Assembly: GCA_023228995.1 (NCBI GenBank)
Contig: JALOAD010000008.1
Span: 21,509-85,508, forward strand
DNA length: 64,000 nt
Direction: 5' to 3'
DNA from: Candidatus Muiribacterium halophilum
GTDB lineage: Bacteria > Muiribacteriota > Muiribacteriia > Muiribacteriales > Muiribacteriaceae
Under the pieces are notes generated by a model. The model was not told where the DNA came from. It searched no databases and saw only the letters and a list, made by a program, of their open reading frames with translations. Each line of letters opens with the position of its first letter. The stretch's first letter is position 1. Below are positions 52,320 through 62,104 of the stretch, in pieces. A program made the position numbers and the translations under genes.

Positions 52320-54262
52320 ATTTTCTTTCCTTTAAGTATAATTTCAAAACCTGTCCATCCATTTACAGTTTTTAAATTTATTTCACCTTTATGTTCATTT
52401 ACTAACTTTCTTGAAATACATAGCCCAATACCATTTCCTTTTTTTTTCGTAGTAAAAAAAGGTGAAAAAATCTTATTTTTTTCGATTTCTGGTATTTCAC
52501 CGCCATTATTCCATATAGTAATTAAAATTTTATTTCCTTGAATTTCCGTTTCTATTCTTATATGTGGTTGTTTTTCATTTTCAAGTGCTTCTACTGCATT
52601 TTTTAATATATTTAAAAAAACTCTTGTCATTTTTTCTTTATCAACTATACATAAAAATTCTTCTTCTATATTATAAGTAATTCTAACATCTTTCAACTGA
52701 GGTACAAGTTTTAGAGTATCTAATAGTATTTTTACTATATATTCTTCTTTTAAATCAAGATGAGTATTTCCAGTAAATTCAAGCATACCTGAAATAACTG
52801 AATTTATATTGTCTATTCCTTTAATTATACTTTCATATATATCAATATTAGTTTCATTTTTCTTTTTAAGTATTTCAACAAAAAGTCTTATTCCTCCAAG
52901 TGGATTTCTAATTTCATGAGCCATTTCCCTAGCCATTCTGCCTAAAACCGCAAGTCTATCAAGTTCTCTAAGATTTTGCAGATTTTTTCTTGAGTAAAGA
53001 ATATTAAAAATTAGATTAGCAAAATTTTCTACATTATTTTTATTTTGTTCATCAAAATGTTCATTTACTTCATAAGCAAAAAGCCCGCATCTTCTGTTTT
53101 CCTGTTCAAAAAAAATGTAATTAAAACCATCTTTTTCAGAATAAATTACTTTTCCTTTGTTTTGATCCAACTTTTCTTTTAACACTTTTTCATTAAAAAA
53201 AAGTGAAGTTGAATAAATACTATTGAATTCATAATTTTTTATAAAAAATATATTTATATTGCTAAGATTGAAGAATTTTTTAAAAAACATAAAGAATTTC
53301 TCAAGAAACGGATTAAGATTATCATTATTTTCTTCTTCAAGCATTTTTGCAGCAATAGAATACATTTTAAGCATTCCCTCTCTATTAAGCTCAATCTTAT
53401 TTTTATTAAGAGAAACAAATAACTTTTCAAAATAAACACTGTAAAGATCAAGTACTTTTTCTTTTTCAGCACTATAATCATAAATATTCGTCAATACTGC
53501 ATAACCTAAAAGTTCTTCTGTACTTCTTATAGGAAGGACAATAATATTTTTTACATTTATACCAAGATTCTTTGAAACTTCAATTTTTTCCTCTTTAGAA
53601 AACTCTATTATATTACTTCTTATGCTGAATTTTTTTTCAAGTACATCCATTATAATATTATTTTCTTTACCTGATATTTCAGTATGTTTATTATAAAGAT
53701 TTCCATAATATATAAGTTTTGAATTTTGCCTTAAAAAAACATAAACATTATCACATTCAACATCTTCATGAAGAAAAAATTGAACTGTTTCAAGCATATT
53801 TTTAAATATTTTATCACTTTCTTCAAAATCATTATATATTTTGGAATTTTGGTCAGAACTAATAATATATCTATTTATAAAAAACATATAATAAAGACAT
53901 ATATGTGAAATTATTTTTTCAAATATTTTTTTCTCAAATTTATTAATCTTTGCTCCAGTTATTTTAAATTCTCCAAATTGATCTTTATAATATTTTAATT
54001 CACCTGAAAAAATCAGTTTCTCAATGCAAAATTTATTAGTTCCTATATCAAACTCATCAAATATATCAACAAAAAAATCAAGATCAGGGTGGTAAATACG
54101 AAGTATTTCAAAAATGTTTTTTATAAAATTTTCAAAATCACTAATAAAAGATATTTCTCTAAAAATCTTCTCAAGTATAAGATAGTATTCAAACCTGTAT
54201 TTAAGATTTCCAAGCTGTTTACCAGGATAATTTGTTTTTATTATAACAAGATTTTTTTCCAT
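52316..54262 (-). CDS. GAF-sensor histidine kinase
   Basis: About 648 residues from the ATG at 54262 (an in-frame TTG at 54283 abuts the upstream terminator). The N-terminal two thirds hold diverged GAF-like domains without membrane segments. The kinase core has the phospho-acceptor His in REMAHEIRNPLGGIRLF, the N box KNAVEALENE, G1 WNNGGEIPE, and G2 KGNGIGLCISRKLV. It is cytoplasmic and senses an intracellular signal. It pairs with the NtrC-type regulator through a 4-bp overlap. Confidence 0.92.
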   Translation of the reverse strand: MEKNLVIIKTNYPGKQLGNLKYRFEYYLILEKIFREISFISDFENFIKNIFEILRIYHPDLDFFVDIFDEFDIGTNKFCIEKLIFSGELKYYKDQFGEFKITGAKINKFEKKIFEKIISHICLYYMFFINRYIISSDQNSKIYNDFEESDKIFKNMLETVQFFLHEDVECDNVYVFLRQNSKLIYYGNLYNKHTEISGKENNIIMDVLEKKFSIRSNIIEFSKEEKIEVSKNLGINVKNIIVLPIRSTEELLGYAVLTNIYDYSAEKEKVLDLYSVYFEKLFVSLNKNKIELNREGMLKMYSIAAKMLEEENNDNLNPFLEKFFMFFKKFFNLSNINIFFIKNYEFNSIYSTSLFFNEKVLKEKLDQNKGKVIYSEKDGFNYIFFEQENRRCGLFAYEVNEHFDEQNKNNVENFANLIFNILYSRKNLQNLRELDRLAVLGRMAREMAHEIRNPLGGIRLFVEILKKKNETNIDIYESIIKGIDNINSVISGMLEFTGNTHLDLKEEYIVKILLDTLKLVPQLKDVRITYNIEEEFLCIVDKEKMTRVFLNILKNAVEALENEKQPHIRIETEIQGNKILITIWNNGGEIPEIEKNKIFSPFFTTKKKGNGIGLCISRKLVNEHKGEINLKTVNGWTGFEIILKGKKI

Positions 54263-54281
54263 ATTATTAAAAATCCTATAC

Positions 54282-54318
54282 AAAAAAAGGTGAGGAGAAA
54301 TATTTTTAAATCCTCACC
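54282..54318 (-). terminator. Strong terminator between hflC and the kinase operon
   Basis: An 8-bp perfect inverted repeat TCCTCACC/GGTGAGGA (54311-54318 and 54289-54296), followed on the minus strand by seven T residues. It begins 16 bp past the hflC stop and ends about 20 bp before the kinase ATG. Confidence 0.9.
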
Positions 54319-54334
54319 CTATATTTGAAAAATT

Positions 54335-55192
54335 TTATTTAATATCTTCAAGAATATTAAACAATTCACTTTCTGTTGACATTATTATCTTTGTATTTTC
54401 TCCAAAAGTTTTTTCAACAAGTTCAAGTTTTTTTAAGAATTCAAAAAACTCTTTAGCATCTTTTTGAGAATATACATCAGCATATATTTTTATAGCTTCA
54501 TTTTCAGCCTGTCCGATAATTTCTTGAGATTTCCTATAAGCTCCAGCACGCATTACTGTAACTTCTCTTTCAACACCAGAACGTATTTTTTCAGCTTCTC
54601 TATGACCTTCGTTTTCATATTGATTTGCAATTCTTTTTCTTTCTGCTTTCATTCTATCAAAAACAGATTTTTCATTTTCTTGTGGAAGATCAGCTCTTTT
54701 AATTCGAACATCAATTATACTAATTCCATAATCCTGTACCATTGCATCACAATCAGCTGTAACTTTATCAAGTATTATTTGTCTATTATCTCTTACAATT
54801 TCAATAAGATCATGCTGTCCAAGTTCTTCTCTTAAAAGCGAATACACAATATCATCAAGCCGTGCATTCATACTTATCTCATTTGCTACTTTTTTAAAGA
54901 ATATTATTGGATCAATAATCTTCCATTTTGCATAATTATCAATAACAAGAGCTTTTTTATCTTTGGTGATTATTTCTCTAGGAAGTGTATCATAATCTAA
55001 TATTCTTTTTTCAAAAAATACTACACTTTCAACAGGATCTGGCAATTTAAAATTAAGACCTGGTTCATATATTGTTTTTTGGAATTCTCCAAATCTTAAA
55101 ATAATAGCAAATTTTGTTTCATCAACAAAAAACACAGTTACTTTAAGTATAATAAGTAATAATATTGCTAAAAATATTAATATTTTCTTCAT
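54335..55192 (-). CDS. hflC: HflC-like SPFH membrane protein
   Basis: 285 residues. An N-terminal anchor (ILIFLAILLLIILKVTVFFV) is followed by an SPFH/band 7 domain (FAIILRFGEFQKTIYEPGLN), the conserved IIDVRIKRADLPQENEKSVF, and a coiled coil rich in Ala, Glu and Arg (KAERKRIANQYENEGHREAE). With HflK it forms a large periplasm-facing cage that modulates the FtsH protease. The start overlaps hflK by 4 bp and a terminator follows. Confidence 0.94.
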   Translation of the reverse strand: MKKILIFLAILLLIILKVTVFFVDETKFAIILRFGEFQKTIYEPGLNFKLPDPVESVVFFEKRILDYDTLPREIITKDKKALVIDNYAKWKIIDPIIFFKKVANEISMNARLDDIVYSLLREELGQHDLIEIVRDNRQIILDKVTADCDAMVQDYGISIIDVRIKRADLPQENEKSVFDRMKAERKRIANQYENEGHREAEKIRSGVEREVTVMRAGAYRKSQEIIGQAENEAIKIYADVYSQKDAKEFFEFLKKLELVEKTFGENTKIIMSTESELFNILEDIK

Positions 55193-56166
55193 TTTTTACC
55201 TCCTGGCATATTAGAATTAAGGATTTTAAAAATGTCAAAAATACCACTGTCTTTTGATTCATTTATAATTATCTTATCTACTTTTTCAAGTTTTTTTATC
55301 ATTGTTTCATAATAAAGTCTTTTTTTGGTAATTTCTTTTGAATTTCTATATTCTTTAAGCATATTTTCAAATTTTGCTGTATCACCTTTTGCAGTATCTA
55401 TTATTTTAGCTTTTTCACCTTCAGCCTGATTTATCATTTTTGCAACTTCACCTTCAACTTTAGGAATAAGACCTAGTCTATAAGCTTCTGCATCATTTGT
55501 TAATCTTTTACTATTTTCCTTAGCAGATGCAACTGCTTTAAAATCTTCTATTACTTGAGATGGAGGTAAAACATCCTGCAACTTAACTTCACGAACTAAA
55601 ATTCCTACATTGTAAATATCAAGTATTTTTTGAAGATCAAATTTAGCATCTCTTTCTATTTCACCTTTTTTTTCAGTAAGTGCATCATCTATATTTCTCT
55701 CACCAATTGTCTGTCTCATTGAAGATTCGGAAGCTTTTTTTATTGTATCTTCAACATCTTTTACATTAAATACATAAGCTTTTGCATCTCTTATACTATA
55801 TTGAACAGAAAAATCAATATCTATAATATTTTCATCTCCTGTAAGCATAAGTGATTCTTCAAGAATACTTCTATAAGAAGTCTGACCTTGTCTATTGGAA
55901 TCTATTGTTTTATAACCAATTTCCATTCTTCTTATCTGTTCAACATCAACAATAAATACATCTTCAAACGGATAAGGAAGTTTGAAATTAAGTCCTTCAT
56001 GTCCCATTCTATGATAAGCACCAAACCTTTTGATTAAAGCCTGTTCATTAGGTTGAACAGTGTAAAAACCTTTTGAAAAATAAATAGCTCCTAAGGCAAG
56101 AACTATAAGAACAATAATAATGTAAAATCCAGCAAACGGATTTTTATTTTTAATTTCACCTTCCAT
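55189..56166 (-). CDS. hflK: HflK-like SPFH membrane protein
   Basis: 325 residues. A single N-terminal membrane segment (FYIIIVLIVLALGAIYF) is followed by the SPFH domain (VQPNEQALIKRFGAYHRMG), the motif REVKLQDVLPPSQVIEDFKA, and a long coiled coil with NDAEAYRLGLIPKVEGEVAK. It lacks the Gly-rich N-terminal extension common in proteobacterial HflK. It is the first gene of the pair, with a strong promoter at 56209-56238 and AAAGGAGG. It partners HflC. Confidence 0.94.
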   Translation of the reverse strand: MEGEIKNKNPFAGFYIIIVLIVLALGAIYFSKGFYTVQPNEQALIKRFGAYHRMGHEGLNFKLPYPFEDVFIVDVEQIRRMEIGYKTIDSNRQGQTSYRSILEESLMLTGDENIIDIDFSVQYSIRDAKAYVFNVKDVEDTIKKASESSMRQTIGERNIDDALTEKKGEIERDAKFDLQKILDIYNVGILVREVKLQDVLPPSQVIEDFKAVASAKENSKRLTNDAEAYRLGLIPKVEGEVAKMINQAEGEKAKIIDTAKGDTAKFENMLKEYRNSKEITKKRLYYETMIKKLEKVDKIIINESKDSGIFDIFKILNSNMPGGKK

Positions 56167-56208
56167 AAAAAAACCTCCTTTTTTGTATAACTATTACTTC
56201 TTTGTGTA

Positions 56209-56238
56209 AATATAACAATTCAACATAGTATAAGTCAA
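56209..56238 (-). promoter_or_regulatory. Promoter of hflK-hflC
   Basis: Minus strand TTGACT (56233-56238), an 18-bp spacer and TATATT (56209-56214) with TG one base upstream; 43 bp before the ATG. Confidence 0.75.
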
Positions 56239-56477
56239 TAAAAGGTTTTTTTTCATGTGATTTTAAATTCTATATTTTTTTTTTGCTTTTGTTTATAAAA
56301 ACTCCATAATGATTTAATTTAATCGAAAAACTTCTAACGACTTTTCGTAATTGCTGTCAGACATATTTTTTTAATTTTTGTATAAAATCAAAAATAAAAT
56401 CTTTTTTATAATGAAATAAAAAAAATTATATTTAAATCAAAAACAAAATTCCAGCTCAAAATTTTAATGGGATGACA
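56239..56477. repeat. Intergenic dispersed repeats upstream of hflK
   Basis: About 56275-56389 is the reverse complement of the repeat at 33521-33640, and contains CAGACATAT and the shared TTTGCTTTTGTTTATA stretch. A diverged CCGGGATGACA-family copy lies at 56444-56477, just past the stop of the lytic transglycosylase gene. No gene is supported. Confidence 0.75.
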
Positions 56478-58175
56478 TTATTTAGAATCGTTGTAATATT
56501 TTATATAATTAATATAAGTGTCATATACTTTAAATAAATATCTTTCAGTTTCAAAAAATGGTATATTTAATAAAAATTCTTTTGAATCTCCATGTTTTAA
56601 AAGCCACTTGTCAACATTCCCAGGTCCACCATTATAAGCAAGAATTGCATAAATATATGGAATTGAATAATCTTTGTATTTATCGATAAGATAACTAAGA
56701 TAAGCAGTTCCTTTTTCAATATTAATAGCTATTCTTGTCTGATCTTTTTTTATATCAAATTTTTCTTCTATCCATTTTCCAGTAGCAGGCATTATTTGCA
56801 TAAGTCCTGAAGCACCTCTTTCGGACACATCCCATTTATAGGCACTTTCTTCTCTAATAATAGAAAACACAAGTAAAGGATCGACTTTGTATTTTTCACT
56901 AGCTTTTATAACTTCATTAATATAGCCAAGTGGGTATCTTAAAAAATACAATTCTTTATTGTATAATTTATATGAAGATTTTAACCCATGTTCAGGAAGA
57001 TAATTTTTAAAATAAGCAAGCGAAAGCTCTTTTCCTACCAATGATGTAGTTAACATAATATCATTATAAATAATTGTAGGATTTATCTCAAAAAGCTTTG
57101 TTAAAGTATTATTATCTGGGGTAAAAAAGTTTTTTTTATTATTTAGTTTTCTTTTTTGTTTATAAAGTGATTTTGAACTTTCTGAAAAAAATGAATTATA
57201 TAAAATATCTTTTTCTTTTTGAGTGTAATCTGAATCTATACCAGCGATTATCTTTGTAAATATAAATTTGTCATTTATAAGTTCTTTATCTATATTATTA
57301 TAAGTAATTAAATTTCTTTTGAGTAGTTCATAAATAAGTTTACCTGAATAATATGAATTTTTAACATTATCGATTATTTCTTGAAACTCAATCTTTTTAC
57401 CTGAAACAATGCTGTAAAAATAATAATAATAATTGTACAATAGCGATTTATTTTTGATATTATCAAGAATATTAATAGATTTGTTATAATTATCTTTTAT
57501 AGCATAAGCTTTTGATATAAAAAATAATGTGTCATCAGATAAATTTTCTTTTGTATTTTCATAGGAATTTATAATATTATTATAATCTCTTTTTCCATAA
57601 TGACATTTTATTATAGTATCAATGTCATCTACATTATTTTCAAGTAAATAATCATAAAATCCAATAGAATATATAAGAGAATAATATTTTTCTATATCAG
57701 AAAAAGCTATAATCTCAGATTTAAATTTTTTTAAAATTTCAAACAAATCTTTTGAATAATGCTGTTTTTCATTTTCAAAAAGTGAAATTGCATCAGAAAT
57801 TTTATCTGTTTTAAATAGATGTTTTAAAGAGTCTAAAATAATATCATCATCTTTTATATAAGAAAATCTATATATCTGATAAGCAAGTTTTTCAGATAAT
57901 TCAATATTGTTTTCTTTTTTTTCATTTTTGTATTCTAAATATTTTAAAAACCATTTCTCTGACTGTTTTTTTTCATATATAGAATTTATGATTTTATTAT
58001 TTTTTGTTTCAAAAATTTGATTTTTTTCATAAATTTCAATCAATAAAGAATAATTTTTAGATAATGAAACGCTATTTAAACTTAAAACAAATAATATAAA
58101 AAAAATTGTATTTTTTTTTTCTTTAAAAAGATATTGAGATATTTCCTGTGCAACTAATTTGATTTTCATTTTCAT
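56478..58175 (-). CDS. Soluble lytic transglycosylase-like protein
   Basis: About 565 residues; the ATG at 58175 is the best start, though it overlaps the lipoprotein gene by 53 bp and puts about 20 residues before the hydrophobic signal (NTIFFILFVLSLNSVSLS). The middle is a helical superhelix (residues 60-390) like the Slt70 U-ring. The C-terminal SLT domain has the catalytic Glu in VFSIIREESAYKWD, then GASGLMQIMPATGKW and AILAYNGGPGNVDKW. It cleaves peptidoglycan glycan strands with 1,6-anhydro ends. Co-transcription with pilus genes suggests it opens the wall for the secretin. Confidence 0.92.
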   Translation of the reverse strand: MKMKIKLVAQEISQYLFKEKKNTIFFILFVLSLNSVSLSKNYSLLIEIYEKNQIFETKNNKIINSIYEKKQSEKWFLKYLEYKNEKKENNIELSEKLAYQIYRFSYIKDDDIILDSLKHLFKTDKISDAISLFENEKQHYSKDLFEILKKFKSEIIAFSDIEKYYSLIYSIGFYDYLLENNVDDIDTIIKCHYGKRDYNNIINSYENTKENLSDDTLFFISKAYAIKDNYNKSINILDNIKNKSLLYNYYYYFYSIVSGKKIEFQEIIDNVKNSYYSGKLIYELLKRNLITYNNIDKELINDKFIFTKIIAGIDSDYTQKEKDILYNSFFSESSKSLYKQKRKLNNKKNFFTPDNNTLTKLFEINPTIIYNDIMLTTSLVGKELSLAYFKNYLPEHGLKSSYKLYNKELYFLRYPLGYINEVIKASEKYKVDPLLVFSIIREESAYKWDVSERGASGLMQIMPATGKWIEEKFDIKKDQTRIAINIEKGTAYLSYLIDKYKDYSIPYIYAILAYNGGPGNVDKWLLKHGDSKEFLLNIPFFETERYLFKVYDTYINYIKYYNDSK

Positions 58176-58602
58176 CAATTCCAATTAACGTAATTTTAGC
58201 AAGCATTTCATGTATATTATCTTCCTTAGTATCAATGTTTTTTTCAACAAAATTTTCTAAATCAGAAGATATAAGAAGCAAAGATATACTACCTTCTGTA
58301 TATCCAGCTATATATTTTGATACAATACCTGTCTTATTTATGTTTGTATCCCCAACAGGTATATTATCAGAATAATAGAATTCTGTTTTATATGCAACAA
58401 AATTAACTCCAATTCCATTTGAAGTTTTAATTGTCAAAGTTATATTTTTTTCTTGACTAGATTCATTATATGTAAATGCTGAATCGTTATTTATACCCGT
58501 AACCATAACAAGAGCTTCCGGACTTACAAGAGAGTTTGAACAACCTCCTAGTATAAGAAAAACACTTAAAAATATCAAAATATATTTCGTGATATTAGTC
58601 AT
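58123..58602 (-). CDS. Lipoprotein, unknown function (pilus operon)
   Basis: 159 residues. The signal peptide ends in the lipobox ILGGC (Cys near residue 21). The rest is a single beta-rich domain of the size and style of cohesin or Ig-like modules (KNITLTIKTSNGIGVNFVAY, EGSISLLLISSDLENF). It overlaps pilQ by 8 bp at its start and the transglycosylase gene at its end. It may act as an accessory to the secretin, like a pilotin, though it does not resemble the helical PilF/PilW pilotins. No family assigned. Confidence 0.75.
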   Translation of the reverse strand: MTNITKYILIFLSVFLILGGCSNSLVSPEALVMVTGINNDSAFTYNESSQEKNITLTIKTSNGIGVNFVAYKTEFYYSDNIPVGDTNINKTGIVSKYIAGYTEGSISLLLISSDLENFVEKNIDTKEDNIHEMLAKITLIGIDENENQISCTGNISISF

Positions 58603-60811
58603 CTATAGCCTCCGTTCTTGTTATTGTTTTGTACTTTTTCATGTAAACATTGTTGTTTCTGTTATAATCTTCTATTATATTTGGAGTTATTAATACTATT
58701 GTTTCTGTTCTTTCATTTGCTATTTTTTCATATTTAAATATTTTTCTCAAAAAACCTATTCTTCCTAAAAAAGGAACTCTATTAACTGTAGTTCTTTTAT
58801 TATTTTTTATAAGACCACCTATTACAAGTGTTTCTCCATTTTTTATAATTACATTTGTATCTGCTTCTGTTGTTTCAATTATAGGTTCTCCATTAGCTGT
58901 TGTTTTAGTAGAAGAAGAAATTTCAGGATGAACCTTCAAAGTAACATAATTATCAGGACTAATTTTAGGAGTTACAGTTAAAGTTATACCAACATCTTTA
59001 AAATTTATAGTACTTGAAGTATTTCCTTCAGAAGAAGTTGTTTCTTCAAATGGAATTTTTTCACCAATAAGTATTTTAGCTTCCTGATTATCTAAAGTTG
59101 TTATAGTCGGGCTTGAAACAACTTTACCATTGGTCTTTGTTGTAAGATTTTGATAAAGAATCGCTAACTGTTCTTTTGCCAAAGTTCCAAATTTAAAAGA
59201 AGTAGCATTACCACCCACTGAATCATTAGGAATCATACTTATATTAAGTTTATTTTCTTCGTCCATAGTTTTATCTTTTGCACCAGTTGGTAAAAGAGTA
59301 GCAAAATTAACACCATTTGTATTTTCATCATCAAGTTTTACTTCTATTATTTTTGCTTCTATAGTAACTTGTTTGGTTCTTATATCAAGTTGACCAACAT
59401 ATTGAAGAATTTTATTAATAGTCTCTTTTGAACCAGTCATAACAATGCTGTTTGTCCTGTCATCAGAAGCTAGTTTTACATCTTTTGAAACACTTCCTGA
59501 AAATGCTTCACTCTGCAATATTGTAAGTATATCTCCAGCACTACTGTATTTTACATTATATATAAAAGTGGTTTTTCTACTTTCAAAAGAAGGAATGTCA
59601 ATTTTTTTAACAAGCTCTTCAATTGATTCAATATTTTTTCTCTTATCCATTACAATTATAGAATTTGATTTTATATTAGCAGATATATTGCCTTCTGGAG
59701 ATTTTAAAGTATTAGAAACTGATATTATATCCACAGCTTCTGCATAATTAAGAGGAATTACTTTCGTCATAAAAGTATTTGATGCATCTTTTCTATCAAT
59801 TTCTAAAATACTTGCTTGCATTTTTTTAACATTTTCTGCAGTGTCATAAACTATAAGAGAATTATTTATATTATTTGTAATTATCTTTCCTTTTGGAGTT
59901 TTTATTTTATTTAAAAATTCAAGAGCTTTTTCAGCTTCTAGAAATTTTAATCTAATAACTTTTTCTTCAATTTCAAATTTTGATCTTATATTTAAATTAT
60001 TATTTTCAATTTCATAAATAGTATCTGAAAGATCTGATATTTTTCTCAATGCATCAATAAGCGACATGTTTTTTATCTGTAAAGTAAGATTAGATATTGA
60101 TTCTTTTGAAATAAAAAGATTTATTGAAGTGTTTTCGATAATTGCATCCATAACACTTTTAAGAGGAGTTCCGACAGCATTCACCGATACTAATTTGTAA
60201 AAATCAGGATGAAATTCAACTTTGTCAAGCTGCGACTTAGCTATATTTTCCTGTGCTGCTTTCAATTCAAGATTACTAACAAATTTTTCTACTTTTTCAT
60301 CTATATTTTCTGGATTATAATCATCCTTTTTTTCTTTTATAAAATAATCTCTATTCTCAATATCATTTACAGGTTCAGAAAAATCATAAGAAACATCAAA
60401 TTTAGAAACTCCTTTCATTCTACTTTTTTCATTTATTATTACTTCAAGAAGAGTTACTTTTTTGCTTAATCCATTTATATTATCTGCAAATATAGTTTCT
60501 ATTTCATCTGTAAAATCAAGTATCATTCTTTCAAGAGCAACTAAATATTCAAGTTCTATACCAACATAACCGTCATTATTATACATTTTTTCAATTTGAT
60601 TTAGATATATTGAAACTAAAGAAGCAAAACTCCTTCTAGTTAATTCATCACTGTTTTCAAAAACACTTATTGCATCTTCAATTTTGTATGCAGAATTTAT
60701 TTTTTTAACAAGATTATAACCAAAATATTCTTTTGATACAATTCTATCAAGATCACAATAAGAATTTATAAATATTACAAAAATTGTTAAAAAAACAATT
60801 AATTTTTTCAT
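58595..60811 (-). CDS. pilQ: PilQ-like secretin with SLH-like N-terminal domain
   Basis: 738 residues. After a signal peptide (LIVFLTIFVIFINSYC) residues 25-135 look SLH-like, with DELTRRSFASLVSIYL, MILDFTDEIETIF and a short coiled coil. An STN-like domain follows (residues 200-270), then three N1-type ring domains (for example VIRLKFLEAEKALEFLNKIK). The secretin core runs about 465-725, with KVVSSPTITTLDNQEAKILI, ETLVIGGLIKNNKRTTVNRV and LGRIGFLRKIFKYEK. It forms the outer membrane gate of a type IV pilus or related machine. The usual AMIN peptidoglycan-binding domains are absent; the SLH-like part may replace them. Confidence 0.92.
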   Translation of the reverse strand: MKKLIVFLTIFVIFINSYCDLDRIVSKEYFGYNLVKKINSAYKIEDAISVFENSDELTRRSFASLVSIYLNQIEKMYNNDGYVGIELEYLVALERMILDFTDEIETIFADNINGLSKKVTLLEVIINEKSRMKGVSKFDVSYDFSEPVNDIENRDYFIKEKKDDYNPENIDEKVEKFVSNLELKAAQENIAKSQLDKVEFHPDFYKLVSVNAVGTPLKSVMDAIIENTSINLFISKESISNLTLQIKNMSLIDALRKISDLSDTIYEIENNNLNIRSKFEIEEKVIRLKFLEAEKALEFLNKIKTPKGKIITNNINNSLIVYDTAENVKKMQASILEIDRKDASNTFMTKVIPLNYAEAVDIISVSNTLKSPEGNISANIKSNSIIVMDKRKNIESIEELVKKIDIPSFESRKTTFIYNVKYSSAGDILTILQSEAFSGSVSKDVKLASDDRTNSIVMTGSKETINKILQYVGQLDIRTKQVTIEAKIIEVKLDDENTNGVNFATLLPTGAKDKTMDEENKLNISMIPNDSVGGNATSFKFGTLAKEQLAILYQNLTTKTNGKVVSSPTITTLDNQEAKILIGEKIPFEETTSSEGNTSSTINFKDVGITLTVTPKISPDNYVTLKVHPEISSSTKTTANGEPIIETTEADTNVIIKNGETLVIGGLIKNNKRTTVNRVPFLGRIGFLRKIFKYEKIANERTETIVLITPNIIEDYNRNNNVYMKKYKTITRTEAIDD

Positions 60812-60815
60812 TTTT

Positions 60816-61421
60816 TCACCTCTTCATTTCTAATTTGACTTCATTTGTACCAATGCTAATTAACACACTATTCATTTCTATTTTTAATATTTTTATATCT
60901 GTATTAGAAATATTTATAAAATCTCCTTCTCTTACTTTATCAAAATTAATTATTGCCATTTTGTCATAATCAGATTCCATAACAAAATTTAGATTTATCC
61001 TCTTTAAAATATCGGAAAGTAACTCTTCTAATGTTACTTTATTTTCTGTTTCAACTATTTCTTCTATTTTAATATTTTTTTCTCTTTTAAAATAATTTCT
61101 TACAAATATAAGGATTTCTTTATTTTCATTTTCTTTTTTAACAATTTCTTCAGTTTTAGGCTTTAATATTATATCTTTAACATTTTTTACAACATCAATT
61201 ATCTTTTTATTTTCTTCTTTTTTATTTTTAATATCTGTTTTATTTTCAATTTTCTTAATATTTTCATTTATATCTAAATTTTTTTTATCTATTTTCACTT
61301 CAGAAGTTGACTTTTCATCAATAATTACCTTTTTTTCTTCTATATTAAAATCCATAGAATAAAAAAGATATCCTACCGATAAAAACATAAATATAATTAT
61401 TAATAAAACTTTTATCTTCAT
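60816..61421 (-). CDS. PilP/GspB-like pilus assembly protein
   Basis: 201 residues. An N-terminal membrane anchor (VLLIIIFMFLSVGYLFY) is followed by a very Lys/Glu-rich linker (residues 25-125). A small C-terminal beta domain ends with REGDFINISNTDIKILKIEM and NSVLISIGTNEVKLEM, the pattern of GspC/PilP/GspB homology regions that dock on the secretin. Position between pilO and pilQ matches pilP. It lacks a lipobox, unlike proteobacterial PilP. Overlaps pilO by 4 bp and sits 4 bp before pilQ. Confidence 0.75.
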   Translation of the reverse strand: MKIKVLLIIIFMFLSVGYLFYSMDFNIEEKKVIIDEKSTSEVKIDKKNLDINENIKKIENKTDIKNKKEENKKIIDVVKNVKDIILKPKTEEIVKKENENKEILIFVRNYFKREKNIKIEEIVETENKVTLEELLSDILKRINLNFVMESDYDKMAIINFDKVREGDFINISNTDIKILKIEMNSVLISIGTNEVKLEMKR

Positions 61422-62104
61422 CTTAATAATTCAACCTCATCATTTCTTGTTTTTCCTGTAATTTTTTCTACAATAAGAAAATTTATATTAAAATCTACAT
61501 TACCATCATTAAATCTATTTTTTGACAATTCAATTCCATCAAAAAGCATAAAAGGATATTTTTTTTCTATAATTTTAAGAAAATTTCCAAAAACTTCAAA
61601 ATCAACATTTGAAATTCTATATTCAACTTTCTGAAAATAAACTCTGGCTTTTTTTATCTTTCCACTCTGATTATCAAAAGAATATTCTCTTATATCATCA
61701 GAACCTTTTCTAGGAATTCCAAGTGAAATTTCCAATTTATTCTGCTGAATTATATTATTAAGTTCTTGATCAAACATAGTATAATTAAAATCTCTTTTTT
61801 CAACTATTTCTTTTATATTCTTTATTTTTTCAATAGCGACTTTACTTTTATCAATATAAACCTGTTTTTCTGACATTATATTTTCATATTCGTCTTTTAT
61901 TTTTCGAGATAATTCCGAAACATTGTCAATTTTTTTTGTTATAAAATCAGTTTCAAATCTTCCTTCACTTTCACTTATAATTGATTTTTTCATTCCTTCA
62001 ACATCATATTTTTTGGAATTTGATGGTAATATTATAAATTCAAAGATAATTATAATTGCAAGAACTATCCCAAATCCTATAAATACATTTTTTTTCTTAT
62101 CCAT
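61418..62104 (-). CDS. pilO: PilO-like inner membrane alignment protein
   Basis: 228 residues from the ATG at 62104, which shares one base with the upstream stop (TGATG). A single N-terminal membrane helix (VFIGFGIVLAIIIIFEFIIL) is followed by a coiled coil (residues 55-110) and a ferredoxin-like C-terminal domain (YRISNVDFEVFGNFLKIIEK). This is the PilO layout. It would dimerise with the PilN part of the upstream fusion and pass the signal to the PilP-like protein. Confidence 0.82.
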   Translation of the reverse strand: MDKKKNVFIGFGIVLAIIIIFEFIILPSNSKKYDVEGMKKSIISESEGRFETDFITKKIDNVSELSRKIKDEYENIMSEKQVYIDKSKVAIEKIKNIKEIVEKRDFNYTMFDQELNNIIQQNKLEISLGIPRKGSDDIREYSFDNQSGKIKKARVYFQKVEYRISNVDFEVFGNFLKIIEKKYPFMLFDGIELSKNRFNDGNVDFNINFLIVEKITGKTRNDEVELLR

